NCBI RefSeq assembly: GCF_000160555.1
Contig: NZ_GG749282.1
Location: 95,015-140,279 of the forward strand
Direction: 5' to 3'
DNA length: 45,265 nucleotides
Source of the DNA: Centipeda noxia ATCC 43541
GTDB taxonomy: Bacteria > Bacillota > Negativicutes > Selenomonadales > Selenomonadaceae
Shown here: piece after piece, positions 34,562 through 43,274 of the stretch
How positions within the stretch are numbered: the stretch's first letter is position 1
How the letters are laid out: every line of letters starts with the position of its first letter
Made by a program: the position numbers and the translations under genes
Notes under the pieces: model-generated
What the model saw: only the letters and a program-made list of their open reading frames with translations
What the model was told of the DNA's origin: nothing
The model's database searches: none

Positions 34562-35144
34562 TGTCCCATTCTCCTAACATCTGCCATGCCTGAAGTTCCT
34601 TTGCCTTATCTTCACGGAAAATGCCCCGGCATGCTGAGGTCGTTGTCCGTGTGCCGTGCGCGCGTTCCCCGCGCATCGTCATGCAAAGCTGGCGCGCATC
34701 GAGCACAACGAGCACGCCCTCCGCACCAAGCCCCCGTTCAATCTCGCGCGCAATGTCCTCCGTCAGGCGCTCCTGCAGCTGCGGGCGGCGCGCCATGAGA
34801 TCGACCAGCTGCGTGAAAATGCCAAAGCCCGCCACGCGTCCTGCGTGCGGGCGATAGACAATATGTGCCGTGCCGAAAAAGGGAAGCAGATGATGCTCGC
34901 ATACCGAATGGAACGGAATCGTACGCACGGCAACGAGCCCGTCCGTCTCCTCCGTCATTGCATTCGTCCAGAGTTTCTGCGGATCAGAGCGCAGCCCTGA
35001 AAAGAGTTCCGCATAGAGTTCCGCGGCACGCGCGGGAGTATCCTTCATGCCCTGCGCCGTGAGATCGAGCCCGACCGCCGCCAGAAACTCGCGCATTGCG
35101 TGCTCTGCACGCGCGAGGTCAATCTCTGTCTGTGCATCCGCCAT
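34536..35144 (-). CDS. folE: GTP cyclohydrolase I
   Basis: 202 residues from ATG 35144, which has GAGGTAG upstream; the frame is open further but the earlier part overlaps the methyltransferase gene and has no homology. It converts GTP to dihydroneopterin triphosphate, the first step of folate synthesis. Zinc ligands are visible in HSVCEHHLLPFFG (Cys82, His84/85 region) and the distal Cys in DARQLCMTMRG. The substrate-binding block is GFGIFTQLVDLMARRPQLQERLT, and the family ending ACRGIFREDKAKE is present. It lies 10 bases after the methyltransferase gene. Confidence 0.96.
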   Translation of the reverse strand: MADAQTEIDLARAEHAMREFLAAVGLDLTAQGMKDTPARAAELYAELFSGLRSDPQKLWTNAMTEETDGLVAVRTIPFHSVCEHHLLPFFGTAHIVYRPHAGRVAGFGIFTQLVDLMARRPQLQERLTEDIAREIERGLGAEGVLVVLDARQLCMTMRGERAHGTRTTTSACRGIFREDKAKELQAWQMLGEWDSAENISIP

Positions 35145-35154
35145 ATTTACTACC

Positions 35155-36090
35155 TCACTCTGCTTTTTCCTTGGCCCATACCGCAATCGCGGCAATATCC
35201 CGCGGCCCCGTCCGGCAGCATCCGCCGATGATGCGTGCACCCGCAGCACGCCAGCGGCGGGCTGCCGCAGCAAAATTCTCTGCTGCGCCGTGCCACGTCT
35301 TATCCGATGCGTCGTAACTCTCCCCGGAGTTCGGGTAGATGACAATCGGCTTCTCCGTCTCCCGACGGATTGCGCGGATGAGTTCCTCAACATGCTGCGG
35401 CGCAGTGCAGTTCAGTCCGACCGCCGCAGCCTCCGGAACGCTGTCCAGCCAGCGCGCACACACCGCAATCGGTGTGCCGTCGCTGATGTGTGCCGCATCG
35501 CGGCAGGAGAACGAAAACCACGCAGGGATGCAAATCTCCTTTTCACGCAGCGCACGCACAACAGCGCGTGCCTCGACAAGACACGGCAGGGTCTCGCAGG
35601 CGAGCAGGTCGGGGTGCGCTGCAGCAAGAATCGCGAGACGCTCCGCATGAAATGCGGTCAGCGCATCCTCGTCGATGCCGTAGTTTCCCCGATACTCGGA
35701 GCCGTCAGCAAGATATGCCCCGTACGGGCCGACCGATGCCGCCACGAGCGGTGCACTTCCGCCTGCCCCGTGTTCCGCAAGATACAAATCGCGTGCCTCC
35801 TGTGCCAGGTGCACGGACGTCTGCAGGAGTGCCGCGGCTTCCTCTGCGCTGAACCCGCGTTTTTGAAACCCCTCCACGGTCGCCTGATAACTTGCACTCG
35901 TCACCACATCGGCACCGGCGCGCAGATAGTCCAGGTGAACCTCGCGCACAAGATCGGGCCGCTCAAAGAGAGCCTTCGCCGACCAGAGAGCATCATTCAC
36001 CGAAAAACCACGCGCCTCGAGTTCCGTCGCAAACGCACCGTCGAGCACAATCACGTCCTGCACGGCAAGACGCTCTTCAATGACGTTCAA
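35155..36090 (-). CDS. mmuM: Homocysteine S-methyltransferase (MmuM/BHMT-like)
   Basis: About 311 residues from TTG 36090, which has a strong GGAGGAGGG six bases upstream; an ATG at 36132 overlapping the preceding stop as ATGA is the alternative. It has the Pfam S-methyl-transferase pattern: VIVLDGAFATELEARG, SASYQATVEGF, ASVGPYGAYLADGSEY, LACETLP, and the zinc-thiolate cysteines in GLNCTAP and GGCCRTGP. Members move a methyl group from S-methylmethionine (or a similar donor) to homocysteine, forming methionine. There is no sign of cobalamin- or folate-binding domains, so it is not MetH. It sits between an amino-acid-binding lipoprotein and folE. Confidence 0.92.
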   Translation of the reverse strand: MNVIEERLAVQDVIVLDGAFATELEARGFSVNDALWSAKALFERPDLVREVHLDYLRAGADVVTSASYQATVEGFQKRGFSAEEAAALLQTSVHLAQEARDLYLAEHGAGGSAPLVAASVGPYGAYLADGSEYRGNYGIDEDALTAFHAERLAILAAAHPDLLACETLPCLVEARAVVRALREKEICIPAWFSFSCRDAAHISDGTPIAVCARWLDSVPEAAAVGLNCTAPQHVEELIRAIRRETEKPIVIYPNSGESYDASDKTWHGAAENFAAAARRWRAAGARIIGGCCRTGPRDIAAIAVWAKEKAE

Positions 36091-36128
36091 TCCGGTCCCT
36101 CCTCCATATGCCTTTTGTCCCACTGCGG

Positions 36129-36905
36129 TCATTTCGCCGGCGGCTCCTTTCCGAACCACTTGCGGTAGATCTCCGCGTATTTTCCATTCTCCTTGATCGT
36201 CTTCAGCCCTGCATTGAGCTGGCCGAGCAGTTCCGCATTGCCCTTCTTGACTGCAATGCCGAGGTCCTCCTGGTTGATCTGCGCAGGCACAACCTTTGCA
36301 ATGCCCTTGCCTTTGTTCTCGACATAGTACTCATCGACAGGCGTATCATTCACAACGGCATCAACACCGCCGTTGTAGAGATCGAGAAAGGCATCTGAGA
36401 TCGTGCTGAACTCGTGCAGATCGGCATTTGGAATGCCGCGTGCAGCCTCTGCGCCCGTCGAACCGATCGTCACGCCGATACGCAGCCCCTCCAAATCATC
36501 AAAGCTGTTGATGCGCGTCTCATCCGCGCGGACGACCATACTCAGCCCCGCCTTGTAGTAAGAATCCGTGAAATCCACGGTCTTGGCTCGCTCCTCATTG
36601 ATTGTCATATCCGAGATGGCAATATCGAGATCCCCCGTCTGAAGCGCAGGAATCAGCCCGTCAAAATTGAGGTTCTTGATTGCAACCTCATGCCCCTGCG
36701 TCTCTGCAATCGCGCGGATGATGTCGATGTCGAAGCCGACATACTCATGCGACTTCTCATCCTGAAACCCAAACGGCGCATAACTTGCATCCGTTCCGAC
36801 GCGCCAAACATTTGATGCTGTCTTCTCCCCTGTACCGCAGCCCGCAAGACCGAACACTGCAACGGCAAAAATAGTCAGCCCCAAAAGGCATCTTTTCAAA
36901 TTCAT
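36129..36905 (-). CDS. Amino-acid-binding lipoprotein of a polar amino acid ABC transporter
   Basis: 258 residues from ATG 36905 (GGGGG upstream; a further ATG at 36926 is less likely). A lipoprotein signal with GLAGC (Cys23) is followed by the periplasmic binding protein fold type II, family 3 layout: RVGTDASYAPFGFQDE, YVGFDIDIIRAIAE, LNFDGLIPALQTGDLDIAISDMTI, RIGVTIGSTGAE and LNAGLKTIKENGKYAEIYRKWFG. Such proteins catch amino acids such as glutamine, cystine or arginine. No permease or ATPase gene is beside it, so it is either an orphan that uses a transporter encoded elsewhere, or it supplies substrate to the methyltransferase gene behind it. It opens the folate operon under a strong promoter. 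Confidence 0.93.
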   Translation of the reverse strand: MNLKRCLLGLTIFAVAVFGLAGCGTGEKTASNVWRVGTDASYAPFGFQDEKSHEYVGFDIDIIRAIAETQGHEVAIKNLNFDGLIPALQTGDLDIAISDMTINEERAKTVDFTDSYYKAGLSMVVRADETRINSFDDLEGLRIGVTIGSTGAEAARGIPNADLHEFSTISDAFLDLYNGGVDAVVNDTPVDEYYVENKGKGIAKVVPAQINQEDLGIAVKKGNAELLGQLNAGLKTIKENGKYAEIYRKWFGKEPPAK

Positions 36906-36937
36906 ACTAAACAACCCCCATTTCATATGTTTTGCAC

Positions 36938-36966
36938 ATTTTACATGAAATGAGGGCGTCTGTCAA
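36938..36966 (-). promoter_or_regulatory. Strong sigma-A promoter of the lipoprotein-mmuM-folate operon
   Basis: Minus-strand TTGACA (36966-36961), 17-base spacer, TAAAAT (36943-36938), about 33 bases before the ATG at 36905. It lies in the 70-base gap after dapA. Confidence 0.88.
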
Positions 36967-36975
36967 ATGTTTTAT

Positions 36976-37860
36976 TCAGATAAGATTGTGCGCACGCAGA
37001 GCTGCATCCAGCTTCGCCGCATTCGCAGGCTCCATCTCGGAGAGCGGCATGCGCAAAGGGCCCGCATCATAGCCGAGACGGCGCATCGCCGTCTTGACCG
37101 GGATCGGATTCACCTCGCAAAAGAGCGCATCGACGAGATCGGTGCATGCGATCTGCAGGCGCGCTGCCTCTGCGGCATTGCCATCGAAATAGTTCCGGCA
37201 GATATCATGTGTGAGCTGCGGCGCGATATTTGAGAGCACAGAGATCACGCCCTGCCCGCCGAGCGAGAGGATGGGCACGATCTGATCATCGTTGCCCGAG
37301 TAGACCGCGAGCTCATCGCCGACAGCCGCACGCAGGCGCAGGATCGCCGAGAGATCGCCGCTCGCCTCCTTGACCGCGACGATGCGCGGATGCTTTGCAA
37401 GCTGCACATAGGTCTCCGTCTTGATGTTGACGCCCGTGCGCGAGGGGACATTATAGAGGATCGAGGGGATATTGACGCTGTCCGCAATTGCTCTATAGTG
37501 CGCAATGAGACCGTTCTGCGTACATTTGTTGTAATACGGCGTGACAAGGAGAAGCGCATCTGCCCCGACCTCCTCCGCATACTTCGAGAGTTCAATCGCA
37601 TAGGAGGTCTCATTCGAGCCTGTGCCCGCAACCACGGGAATACGCCCCTTTACCTGCTCCACAGCAAAGCGAATCGCCCCGCGGTGCTCCGCATCCGTCA
37701 TCGTCGCAGACTCTCCCGTTGTGCCCGTGATAATGATGGCATCGGTCCCGCCCGCAATCTGGTCCTCAATGATGTGTCCAAGTTCCGGATAATTGATTCC
37801 TGTTTCGGTAAACGGCGTAATGACAGCAACGCCTGCGCCACGGAAAACAAGCTTTTTCAT
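36976..37860 (-). CDS. dapA: 4-hydroxy-tetrahydrodipicolinate synthase
   Basis: 294 residues from ATG 37860, with GGGGGAG six bases upstream. It condenses pyruvate with aspartate semialdehyde in the lysine and diaminopimelate pathway. Motifs: GTTGESAT (45-52, pyruvate carboxylate binding), LLVTPYYNK, ILYNVPSRTG (catalytic Tyr136) and the Schiff-base Lys164 in AVKEASGD. It appears to be monocistronic, with its own promoter in the gap behind the M16 peptidase. Confidence 0.97.
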   Translation of the reverse strand: MKKLVFRGAGVAVITPFTETGINYPELGHIIEDQIAGGTDAIIITGTTGESATMTDAEHRGAIRFAVEQVKGRIPVVAGTGSNETSYAIELSKYAEEVGADALLLVTPYYNKCTQNGLIAHYRAIADSVNIPSILYNVPSRTGVNIKTETYVQLAKHPRIVAVKEASGDLSAILRLRAAVGDELAVYSGNDDQIVPILSLGGQGVISVLSNIAPQLTHDICRNYFDGNAAEAARLQIACTDLVDALFCEVNPIPVKTAMRRLGYDAGPLRMPLSEMEPANAAKLDAALRAHNLI

Positions 37861-37892
37861 GGCAAGCTCCCCCTTCAAATTCATCTGTTCCT

Positions 37893-37921
37893 ATTATCCC
37901 ACGCACGACATGAAAAGTCAA
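37893..37921 (-). promoter_or_regulatory. Sigma-A promoter of dapA
   Basis: Minus-strand TTGACT (37921-37916), 17-base spacer, GATAAT (37898-37893), about 33 bases before the dapA start. It sits between the peptidase stop (37941) and dapA. Confidence 0.85.
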
Positions 37922-37940
37922 AATTTTTATCGGATGCGTG

Positions 37941-40862
37941 TCAGGTACGAAGTGCGGGGCGCACCTCTCCAAAGAGCGCGGCATTCGCCCGAATTTTTTC
38001 CTCGCCGCCGAGTACGCAGCGCACGTCGGCACGCATAGCAGCCTCGACGAGCGGAGCAAGCGCACGGACATCCTCCTGACGCGCTGCAAGGATCTCCTCG
38101 CGTGCACGCTGGCGATCCTCCCATGTGATGCCGCGCAGGTAGAACGTCGCCGCGGTATCTCCCTTCATCTGCGGGGTCATCGGCGTATCCACGCCGCTCA
38201 TCGTGCCGATGATGAACTTGTCCATCTCGCGGTCCGACACATCGAACGTCCGCACATAGTCCGCCGTCTCATTGAGCACGGCAAATGTCTCCGCGAGATT
38301 TGGATCGCGGTAGGAGGAGAATATCATGAAGCCGTTGCGGTTGAACTGCGTCATTGCGCCATAGGCGCCGCCCTGCACGCGGATGCGTGTCCAGAAGTAA
38401 TCATAGCGGAGCAGTGTCTCAAGCACCCGCAGGACGCCTGTATAGTTGTAGCCGAGCTTGATGAAGTTCGCGCCCTTCGCCACATACTGCACGCGGCTCT
38501 GCGTCGTGAGTCCTTCGTTGCGCGCGGTGATCTCCCATGTATACGGCGCCGCTGGGAAGCTCTCTGCCGAAAGTTTTTTCTGAAAATCCGCCAGACCTGC
38601 AGCAATCTCATCATAGCCTGCCGCGGGTGCTGTGACGCTCACGATCAGACCGTTCCGATTGAATATCTGCGGCAGAATACGGGCAAACGCTTCCTGCATC
38701 TCCGCATGACGCGCAGAAAAGTCGTTCTTGAACGACGCGAGGAACTCATGGAACGGCAGCCCGCCGGTCTCGGCATAGCGTCCCGATGCCGTCAGATACG
38801 CTGCAATGCGCGAGGCAACAACCTGGTTTGCCGCACGCTGCAGGGAGAGTTCCATCCCCGTCTTTTCCTCGTCGATGAGCTCACGGATGCGCTTTGCCCC
38901 GGAGAAATCGCTCTCGGTGATCATCTCGGCGAGGAGATCAAAGAGACGCGGCAGATTCTCCTTCAGCACCTTTGCACGCAGCTTAAAACGCGGCAGGAGC
39001 GAGTCCGGCTCACCCGCGCGTGTATAGGCGACGATGTCCGCCCCGATGCCGCCCGTATAGAGGCTGCGCAGCTTCGCAAGCTCCGCATAGCTGTGCTGCG
39101 CCGTATCGACCGAGCCGAGGATCTCTGCAAGGAGATAGGCATAGGGCAGGTCCTTCTGCGCAACTGCAGCCATCGGGAAGTAAAAGTTCAGATAGACAAT
39201 GCCGTTCGTCTCGATGCCGGAATAGAGCAGCTTTGTCCCTGCGAGATCACGGATCTCGAGCGGCAGCTGCTCCGCATCCTTTCGGATATCCGCACGCGTG
39301 AGGATGGGGATGGACGCAAGCGCCTCCTCCGTATCCGGCTCCTCCTGTGCCGCCTTGAGCTGCGCGCAGGAACGCATGACCTCCGCGATCTCCGCCGCGC
39401 TCATTGCCGCCTTCTTCTCTGCTAGGATCTTTGCCTGCGCAGCCTCGCGCTCCTGCCCAAGTGTCCGGCTCGGTGCAAGCGTCACGAGCGCCTCATGCGG
39501 ATTCTCGAGGAAGGATGTACGGATAACCTGTTCGAAATAGCCGTCCGCAAGGCCCTCCTTGAGCGATGCCAGCACATCCTCATAACGCAGATAGTTAGCA
39601 GGTGCCCCGTCGTACAGCCATGTCTTCATCATGCGGATGCCGTAGATAAGCCCCTTCGGCGAGGTGCCGAAATCCGATTCGCGCAGACGGAACTCAAGTG
39701 TATTAAGCGAAGCCTGTACGAGTGTGTGATCGAGGCCGCCGTCCGCAAGCTGCGTCAGCGTATTCTTTACAATGCGTACGAATTCATCCGCGCGCGACAT
39801 CTCCGACTTGCTGACAACAATGCTGAAGAACGGCTGGAGGATGTCGCTCTCAAAGTTGGAGTCAACATCGCGCCCAAGTCCCGCATCGATGAGCGCCTGA
39901 CGGAGCGGCGCTCCCTGCATCCGCAGGAGCGCGTGATCGAGAATCTGGAGCGCCATGATGCGCTTCATATCAGACGTATCGCCGATCACCCAGTTCAGCG
40001 AGAGGAAGGAATTCTCCTCGAGTGGCTCCTCTGCTCCGATCGGATAGAAATGTTCCTTTTTGATCAGCCCCGCAAACGGCTGCTGGCGATCGATGCGCGA
40101 GGGCACGGGAATCCGGTCAAAATGCGAGAGATACGCGCGGTCGAGGTAGGCGAGCTTCTCCTCAATGTCAAGATCACCGTAGAGATAGATGTAGCTGTTT
40201 GACGGGTGATAATACCGCGCATGGAAGTCGAGGAACATCTCCTGGGTGAGATTGGGGATCGCTTCGGGATCGCCGCCCGACTCATAGCCGTAGGTTGTAT
40301 CGGGATAGAGCGCGGCCATGATGCGGCTGCCAAGGAGATCGTCGGGCGCGGAGAGTGCTCCCTTCATCTCGTTGTAGACAACGCCGCTGTACCGAAGCGG
40401 CGCATCTGCATCGTCCAGCTCGTAGTGCCAGCCCTCCTGCATGAGCACCTGCGGATTCGTGCGCATCGCCGGATAGAATACGGCGTCGAGATAGACATCC
40501 ATCAGATTCTGAAAGTCGCGCGCGTTGCGGCTGGCGACGGGATACATCGTCTTGTCCGGAAACGTCATCGCGTTGAGGAAGGTATTGAGCGAGCCCTTTA
40601 CGAGTTCGACGAACGGCTCCTTCAGCGGGTACTTGCGTGAGCCGCAGAGCACGGAATGCTCCACGATATGCGCCACCCCTGTATCATCCACGGGCGGCGT
40701 GCGGAAGCTGATTGAAAAGACCTTGTTGTCATCTGCCGTCTCCAAAAAGAAGAGACGTGCGCCCGTCTTCTCGTGAACAAACGTATGCGCCGTCCCCTCT
40801 GCCTCCTTAACCTCCTCTGAGCGAATCCGGCGAAACCCGTGTATCACGTCATCTATCTTCAT
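37941..40862 (-). CDS. M16C zinc metallopeptidase (PreP/Cym1-like, insulinase superfamily)
   Basis: 973 residues from ATG 40862, with GGAGG nine bases upstream; an ATG at 40868 is only three bases from the same site. The inverted zinc motif HxxEH is HIVEHSVLCGSRKYP (residues 65-69), followed by GSLNTFLNAMTFPDKTMYPVASRN. This is the PreP/falcilysin-type one-chain, two-halves architecture, including the distal Arg/Tyr region near the C-terminus (RVQGGAYGAM). It should degrade peptides inside a clamshell chamber. No signal peptide or membrane segment is seen, so it is cytoplasmic. It has its own promoter and is followed by dapA. Confidence 0.95.
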   Translation of the reverse strand: MKIDDVIHGFRRIRSEEVKEAEGTAHTFVHEKTGARLFFLETADDNKVFSISFRTPPVDDTGVAHIVEHSVLCGSRKYPLKEPFVELVKGSLNTFLNAMTFPDKTMYPVASRNARDFQNLMDVYLDAVFYPAMRTNPQVLMQEGWHYELDDADAPLRYSGVVYNEMKGALSAPDDLLGSRIMAALYPDTTYGYESGGDPEAIPNLTQEMFLDFHARYYHPSNSYIYLYGDLDIEEKLAYLDRAYLSHFDRIPVPSRIDRQQPFAGLIKKEHFYPIGAEEPLEENSFLSLNWVIGDTSDMKRIMALQILDHALLRMQGAPLRQALIDAGLGRDVDSNFESDILQPFFSIVVSKSEMSRADEFVRIVKNTLTQLADGGLDHTLVQASLNTLEFRLRESDFGTSPKGLIYGIRMMKTWLYDGAPANYLRYEDVLASLKEGLADGYFEQVIRTSFLENPHEALVTLAPSRTLGQEREAAQAKILAEKKAAMSAAEIAEVMRSCAQLKAAQEEPDTEEALASIPILTRADIRKDAEQLPLEIRDLAGTKLLYSGIETNGIVYLNFYFPMAAVAQKDLPYAYLLAEILGSVDTAQHSYAELAKLRSLYTGGIGADIVAYTRAGEPDSLLPRFKLRAKVLKENLPRLFDLLAEMITESDFSGAKRIRELIDEEKTGMELSLQRAANQVVASRIAAYLTASGRYAETGGLPFHEFLASFKNDFSARHAEMQEAFARILPQIFNRNGLIVSVTAPAAGYDEIAAGLADFQKKLSAESFPAAPYTWEITARNEGLTTQSRVQYVAKGANFIKLGYNYTGVLRVLETLLRYDYFWTRIRVQGGAYGAMTQFNRNGFMIFSSYRDPNLAETFAVLNETADYVRTFDVSDREMDKFIIGTMSGVDTPMTPQMKGDTAATFYLRGITWEDRQRAREEILAARQEDVRALAPLVEAAMRADVRCVLGGEEKIRANAALFGEVRPALRT

Positions 40863-40891
40863 GTGCATAATCCTCCTTCGTTATTCCTGCC

Positions 40892-40919
40892 ATTATAGCA
40901 CAGAGCGTGCCATTCTCAA
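40892..40919 (-). promoter_or_regulatory. Promoter of the M16C peptidase gene
   Basis: Minus-strand TTGAGA (40919-40914), 16-base spacer, TATAAT (40897-40892) with an extended TGC before the -10. The -35 starts right after the U-tract of the truB terminator. Confidence 0.86.
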
Positions 40920-40925
40920 AACAAA

Positions 40926-40966
40926 AGGGATGCCGCACAAAGCTTTTCGCTTCGTACAGCATCCCT
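40926..40966 (-). terminator. Intrinsic terminator after truB
   Basis: On the minus strand an 18-bp stem begins AGGGATGCTGTACGAAGC, has a GAAAA loop, and ends GCATCCCT, with a few G-T pairs. TTTTGTTTT follows. It starts seven bases after the truB stop and closes the infB-rbfA-nrnA-truB operon. Confidence 0.92.
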
Positions 40967-40972
40967 CAATAT

Positions 40973-41848
40973 TCATACCGGAGGAAATGCCTTTGCAGGA
41001 TACATCTCCCGCTCTGCGGCGTCATAGCGCCCGATGCCGAGAAAAATCCCCTCCGCATACACGCGATAGAATCCCGCGGCAAGTTCCATGCGCCGCTCCG
41101 ACGTCGAAAGCCCGCTGTAAAACGCCTTGATGCGCTGCGGGTCGAGTTCATAACGGGGAAGATCAATCGCGCTGTCAGAGGGCCGCAGCGCAGCTTCCCT
41201 CACCTGCGCCAACTCCTCGAGCGTATGGGCGTCCGCAAGGGAAAATCTGCCGACACGCACGCGCAGGAGAAAGCTCATCGTTGCGGGCAAACCAATCGCT
41301 GCGCCGATATCCATGCAGAGGGAGCGAATGTACGTCCCCTTTCCGCAGTCCACATCGACGAGAATGCGCCGCCGCTCCGCATCGGCGTACAGGAGCTCCA
41401 GACGATGAATCATAACACTGCGCGCCCTCATCTCCACCTCTGTCCCCTGCCGTGCCAGGTCATAGGCACGCTGACCGCCAATCTTGATCGCTGAATACGC
41501 GGGCGGCGTCTGCCTGATCTGCCCGACAAAGCGCAGGAGTACGGCGTGCAGCTCCTCCTCCGGAGGGAGGACAGGGTGCGCGGCGGATGCGATGACATCA
41601 CCGTAGACATCTCCCGTATCCGTCGCATAGCCGAATGCAATCTCCGCACGATAGGACTTGTCCGCCCCCTCCATGTACTCCACGAGACGCGCAGCCCGTC
41701 CGAGTGCAACGGGCAGGACGCCCGCCGCCGCAGGATCGAGTGTCCCCGCATGACCCACGCGCTTCTGCTTAAAAATACGCCGCACAATGTCAACGACATC
41801 GTGCGACGAAAGCCCCGTTGGTTTCAGCACATTGATGAATCCGTCCAC
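40973..41848 (-). CDS. truB: tRNA pseudouridine-55 synthase
   Basis: 291 residues. It makes pseudouridine at position 55 of tRNA. Motifs: GFINVLKPTGLSSHDVV, VGHAGTLDPAAAGVLPVALGRAARL with the catalytic Asp38, KSYRAEIAFGYATDTGD, QTPPAYSAIKIGGQRAYDLAR and CGKGTYIRSLCMDIGAAIG. The C-terminal PUA-like region follows. It is two bases downstream of nrnA and ends the operon. Confidence 0.97.
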   Translation of the reverse strand: MDGFINVLKPTGLSSHDVVDIVRRIFKQKRVGHAGTLDPAAAGVLPVALGRAARLVEYMEGADKSYRAEIAFGYATDTGDVYGDVIASAAHPVLPPEEELHAVLLRFVGQIRQTPPAYSAIKIGGQRAYDLARQGTEVEMRARSVMIHRLELLYADAERRRILVDVDCGKGTYIRSLCMDIGAAIGLPATMSFLLRVRVGRFSLADAHTLEELAQVREAALRPSDSAIDLPRYELDPQRIKAFYSGLSTSERRMELAAGFYRVYAEGIFLGIGRYDAAEREMYPAKAFPPV

Positions 41849-41850
41849 AG

Positions 41851-42798
41851 CTAACGGTTCAGCTCCTCCCCAATCGCGGTGAGAATCGTCCGCTTCGCCT
41901 CATCAAAGGAGCCGTAAAGCGTGCAGCCGGCCGCGCGGATATGTCCGCCGCCGCCGAGCCCCTGCGCAATGCGCGAGACATTCGGCCCTTTCGAGCGCAT
42001 GCTGACGCGATAGGTGTCCTTCTCCAGCCATTTCATGAAGAAGACGACCTGCGTTCCCTCAATCACGCGGAGTTTATCGAGCAGCCCCTCTGTCGTCGTA
42101 ACCTCACGAGCCTTCTCCTCGTCGATAAAGACCGCGGCAACCCGCCCGTCGTAAAACATTTCCAGATTGCGGATCGCCTTGACCTGTGCCATCACTTCAT
42201 CGTACGACTTCATCTCCATAGCAACCGCAATCTTGCTCTGCTTGACGCCGATCTCCAAAAAATCCGCAGCCGCACGCATCGTATGCGGCGTCGTATTGGA
42301 AAAGCGGAAGAACCCCGTATCCGTTGCTATACCTGTATAGAGGCAGGTTGCAATATCCAGCGTAAACGTGCCGCCCATCTGGAGAATAAGATCATGCATG
42401 ATCTCGCATGTGGCGGCATCATCCGAATTCAGATAGAGAAACTCTGCTTCCTCATCATTCGTTACATGATGATCGATGTTGAGCACGTGCACCGCATCCA
42501 CGGACGGCACGACTGCCCCCGTACGCTTCAGTTCGACATCGCAGACGACCAGCAGATCGGCAGTATAACGCACGCCCTCTTCCGGCCGCGCAATCGTCTC
42601 TACGCCCGGAAGGACGTTGAAGATCCGTGGGATCTCATCGTCAATGAGCACATGCGCATCCTTCCCCTGGGCACGAAGGAAGTGCATGAGGCCGAGCGTC
42701 GAACCGACGGAATCACCATCGGGCCGAATATGGGAGGTGAGAATTATAGTCTGCGCATCCTTGAGCAGCTTTGCCGCCTCATCAAGTGAGATCTTCAT
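41851..42798 (-). CDS. nrnA: DHH-DHHA1 oligoribonuclease / pAp phosphatase
   Basis: 315 residues. ATG 42798 overlaps the rbfA stop as ATGA. DHH phosphoesterase with SHIRPDGDSVGS (Asp27, Asp29), CDVELKRTG, IDHHVTND (DHH at 109-111) and the C-terminal DHHA1 signature GGGGHIRAAG. NrnA degrades very short RNAs and 3'-phosphoadenosine 5'-phosphate. Its place between rbfA and truB is the usual one in Firmicutes. Confidence 0.95.
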   Translation of the reverse strand: MKISLDEAAKLLKDAQTIILTSHIRPDGDSVGSTLGLMHFLRAQGKDAHVLIDDEIPRIFNVLPGVETIARPEEGVRYTADLLVVCDVELKRTGAVVPSVDAVHVLNIDHHVTNDEEAEFLYLNSDDAATCEIMHDLILQMGGTFTLDIATCLYTGIATDTGFFRFSNTTPHTMRAAADFLEIGVKQSKIAVAMEMKSYDEVMAQVKAIRNLEMFYDGRVAAVFIDEEKAREVTTTEGLLDKLRVIEGTQVVFFMKWLEKDTYRVSMRSKGPNVSRIAQGLGGGGHIRAAGCTLYGSFDEAKRTILTAIGEELNR

Positions 42799-43169
42799 CC
42801 TTCCTCCTCCTTTTCTCCCGCCGGACGATCCTCATGAATCTCATTCAGCAGCCGCTGGATATGATCGCTGTAACTCAGAGAAGTATCGAGCGCAAAGCTG
42901 ATCTCCGGCGTAAAGCGCAGACGAATCCGTTTGCCGATCTCGCGCCGCACAAATCCAAGCGAGCTGTTGAGCCCGTTCAGCGTATCGCGCGCCTTCTTTT
43001 CATCGCCCATGACGCTGACGTAGATCTTCGCCTCGCGCAGATCCTCTGTGCATGCGACAGACGTCACTGTCACGAAACCGATCCGCGGGTCTTTCAATTC
43101 ATGGAAAATAATGTCGCTGATTTCCTGTTTCATAAGCTCCTGGAGCTTTTCAACGCGAACCTTTGCCAA
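42795..43169 (-). CDS. rbfA: 30S ribosome-binding factor A
   Basis: 124 residues from TTG 43169, which has GGAGG six bases upstream. A GTG at 43196 would extend the frame through the Shine-Dalgarno and is unlikely. Small KH-like cold-shock factor needed for 16S rRNA 5'-end maturation: VEKLQELMKQEISDIIFHELKDPRIGFVTVTSV, AKIYVSVMGDE, IGKRIRLRFTPEISFALDTSLSYSDHIQRLLNEI. It follows infB after a gap of about 105 bases in which I see nothing else. Confidence 0.95.
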   Translation of the reverse strand: MAKVRVEKLQELMKQEISDIIFHELKDPRIGFVTVTSVACTEDLREAKIYVSVMGDEKKARDTLNGLNSSLGFVRREIGKRIRLRFTPEISFALDTSLSYSDHIQRLLNEIHEDRPAGEKEEEG

Positions 43170-43274
43170 GGCACGCCTCCTCTCTCTAGGAATCACTGAT
43201 AAACAACGCTATACAAAGAGTACAGCCCCCTGCCCCCGTTGGAAGCAAAGAACTGCACCTCTATTTCAGATGAT

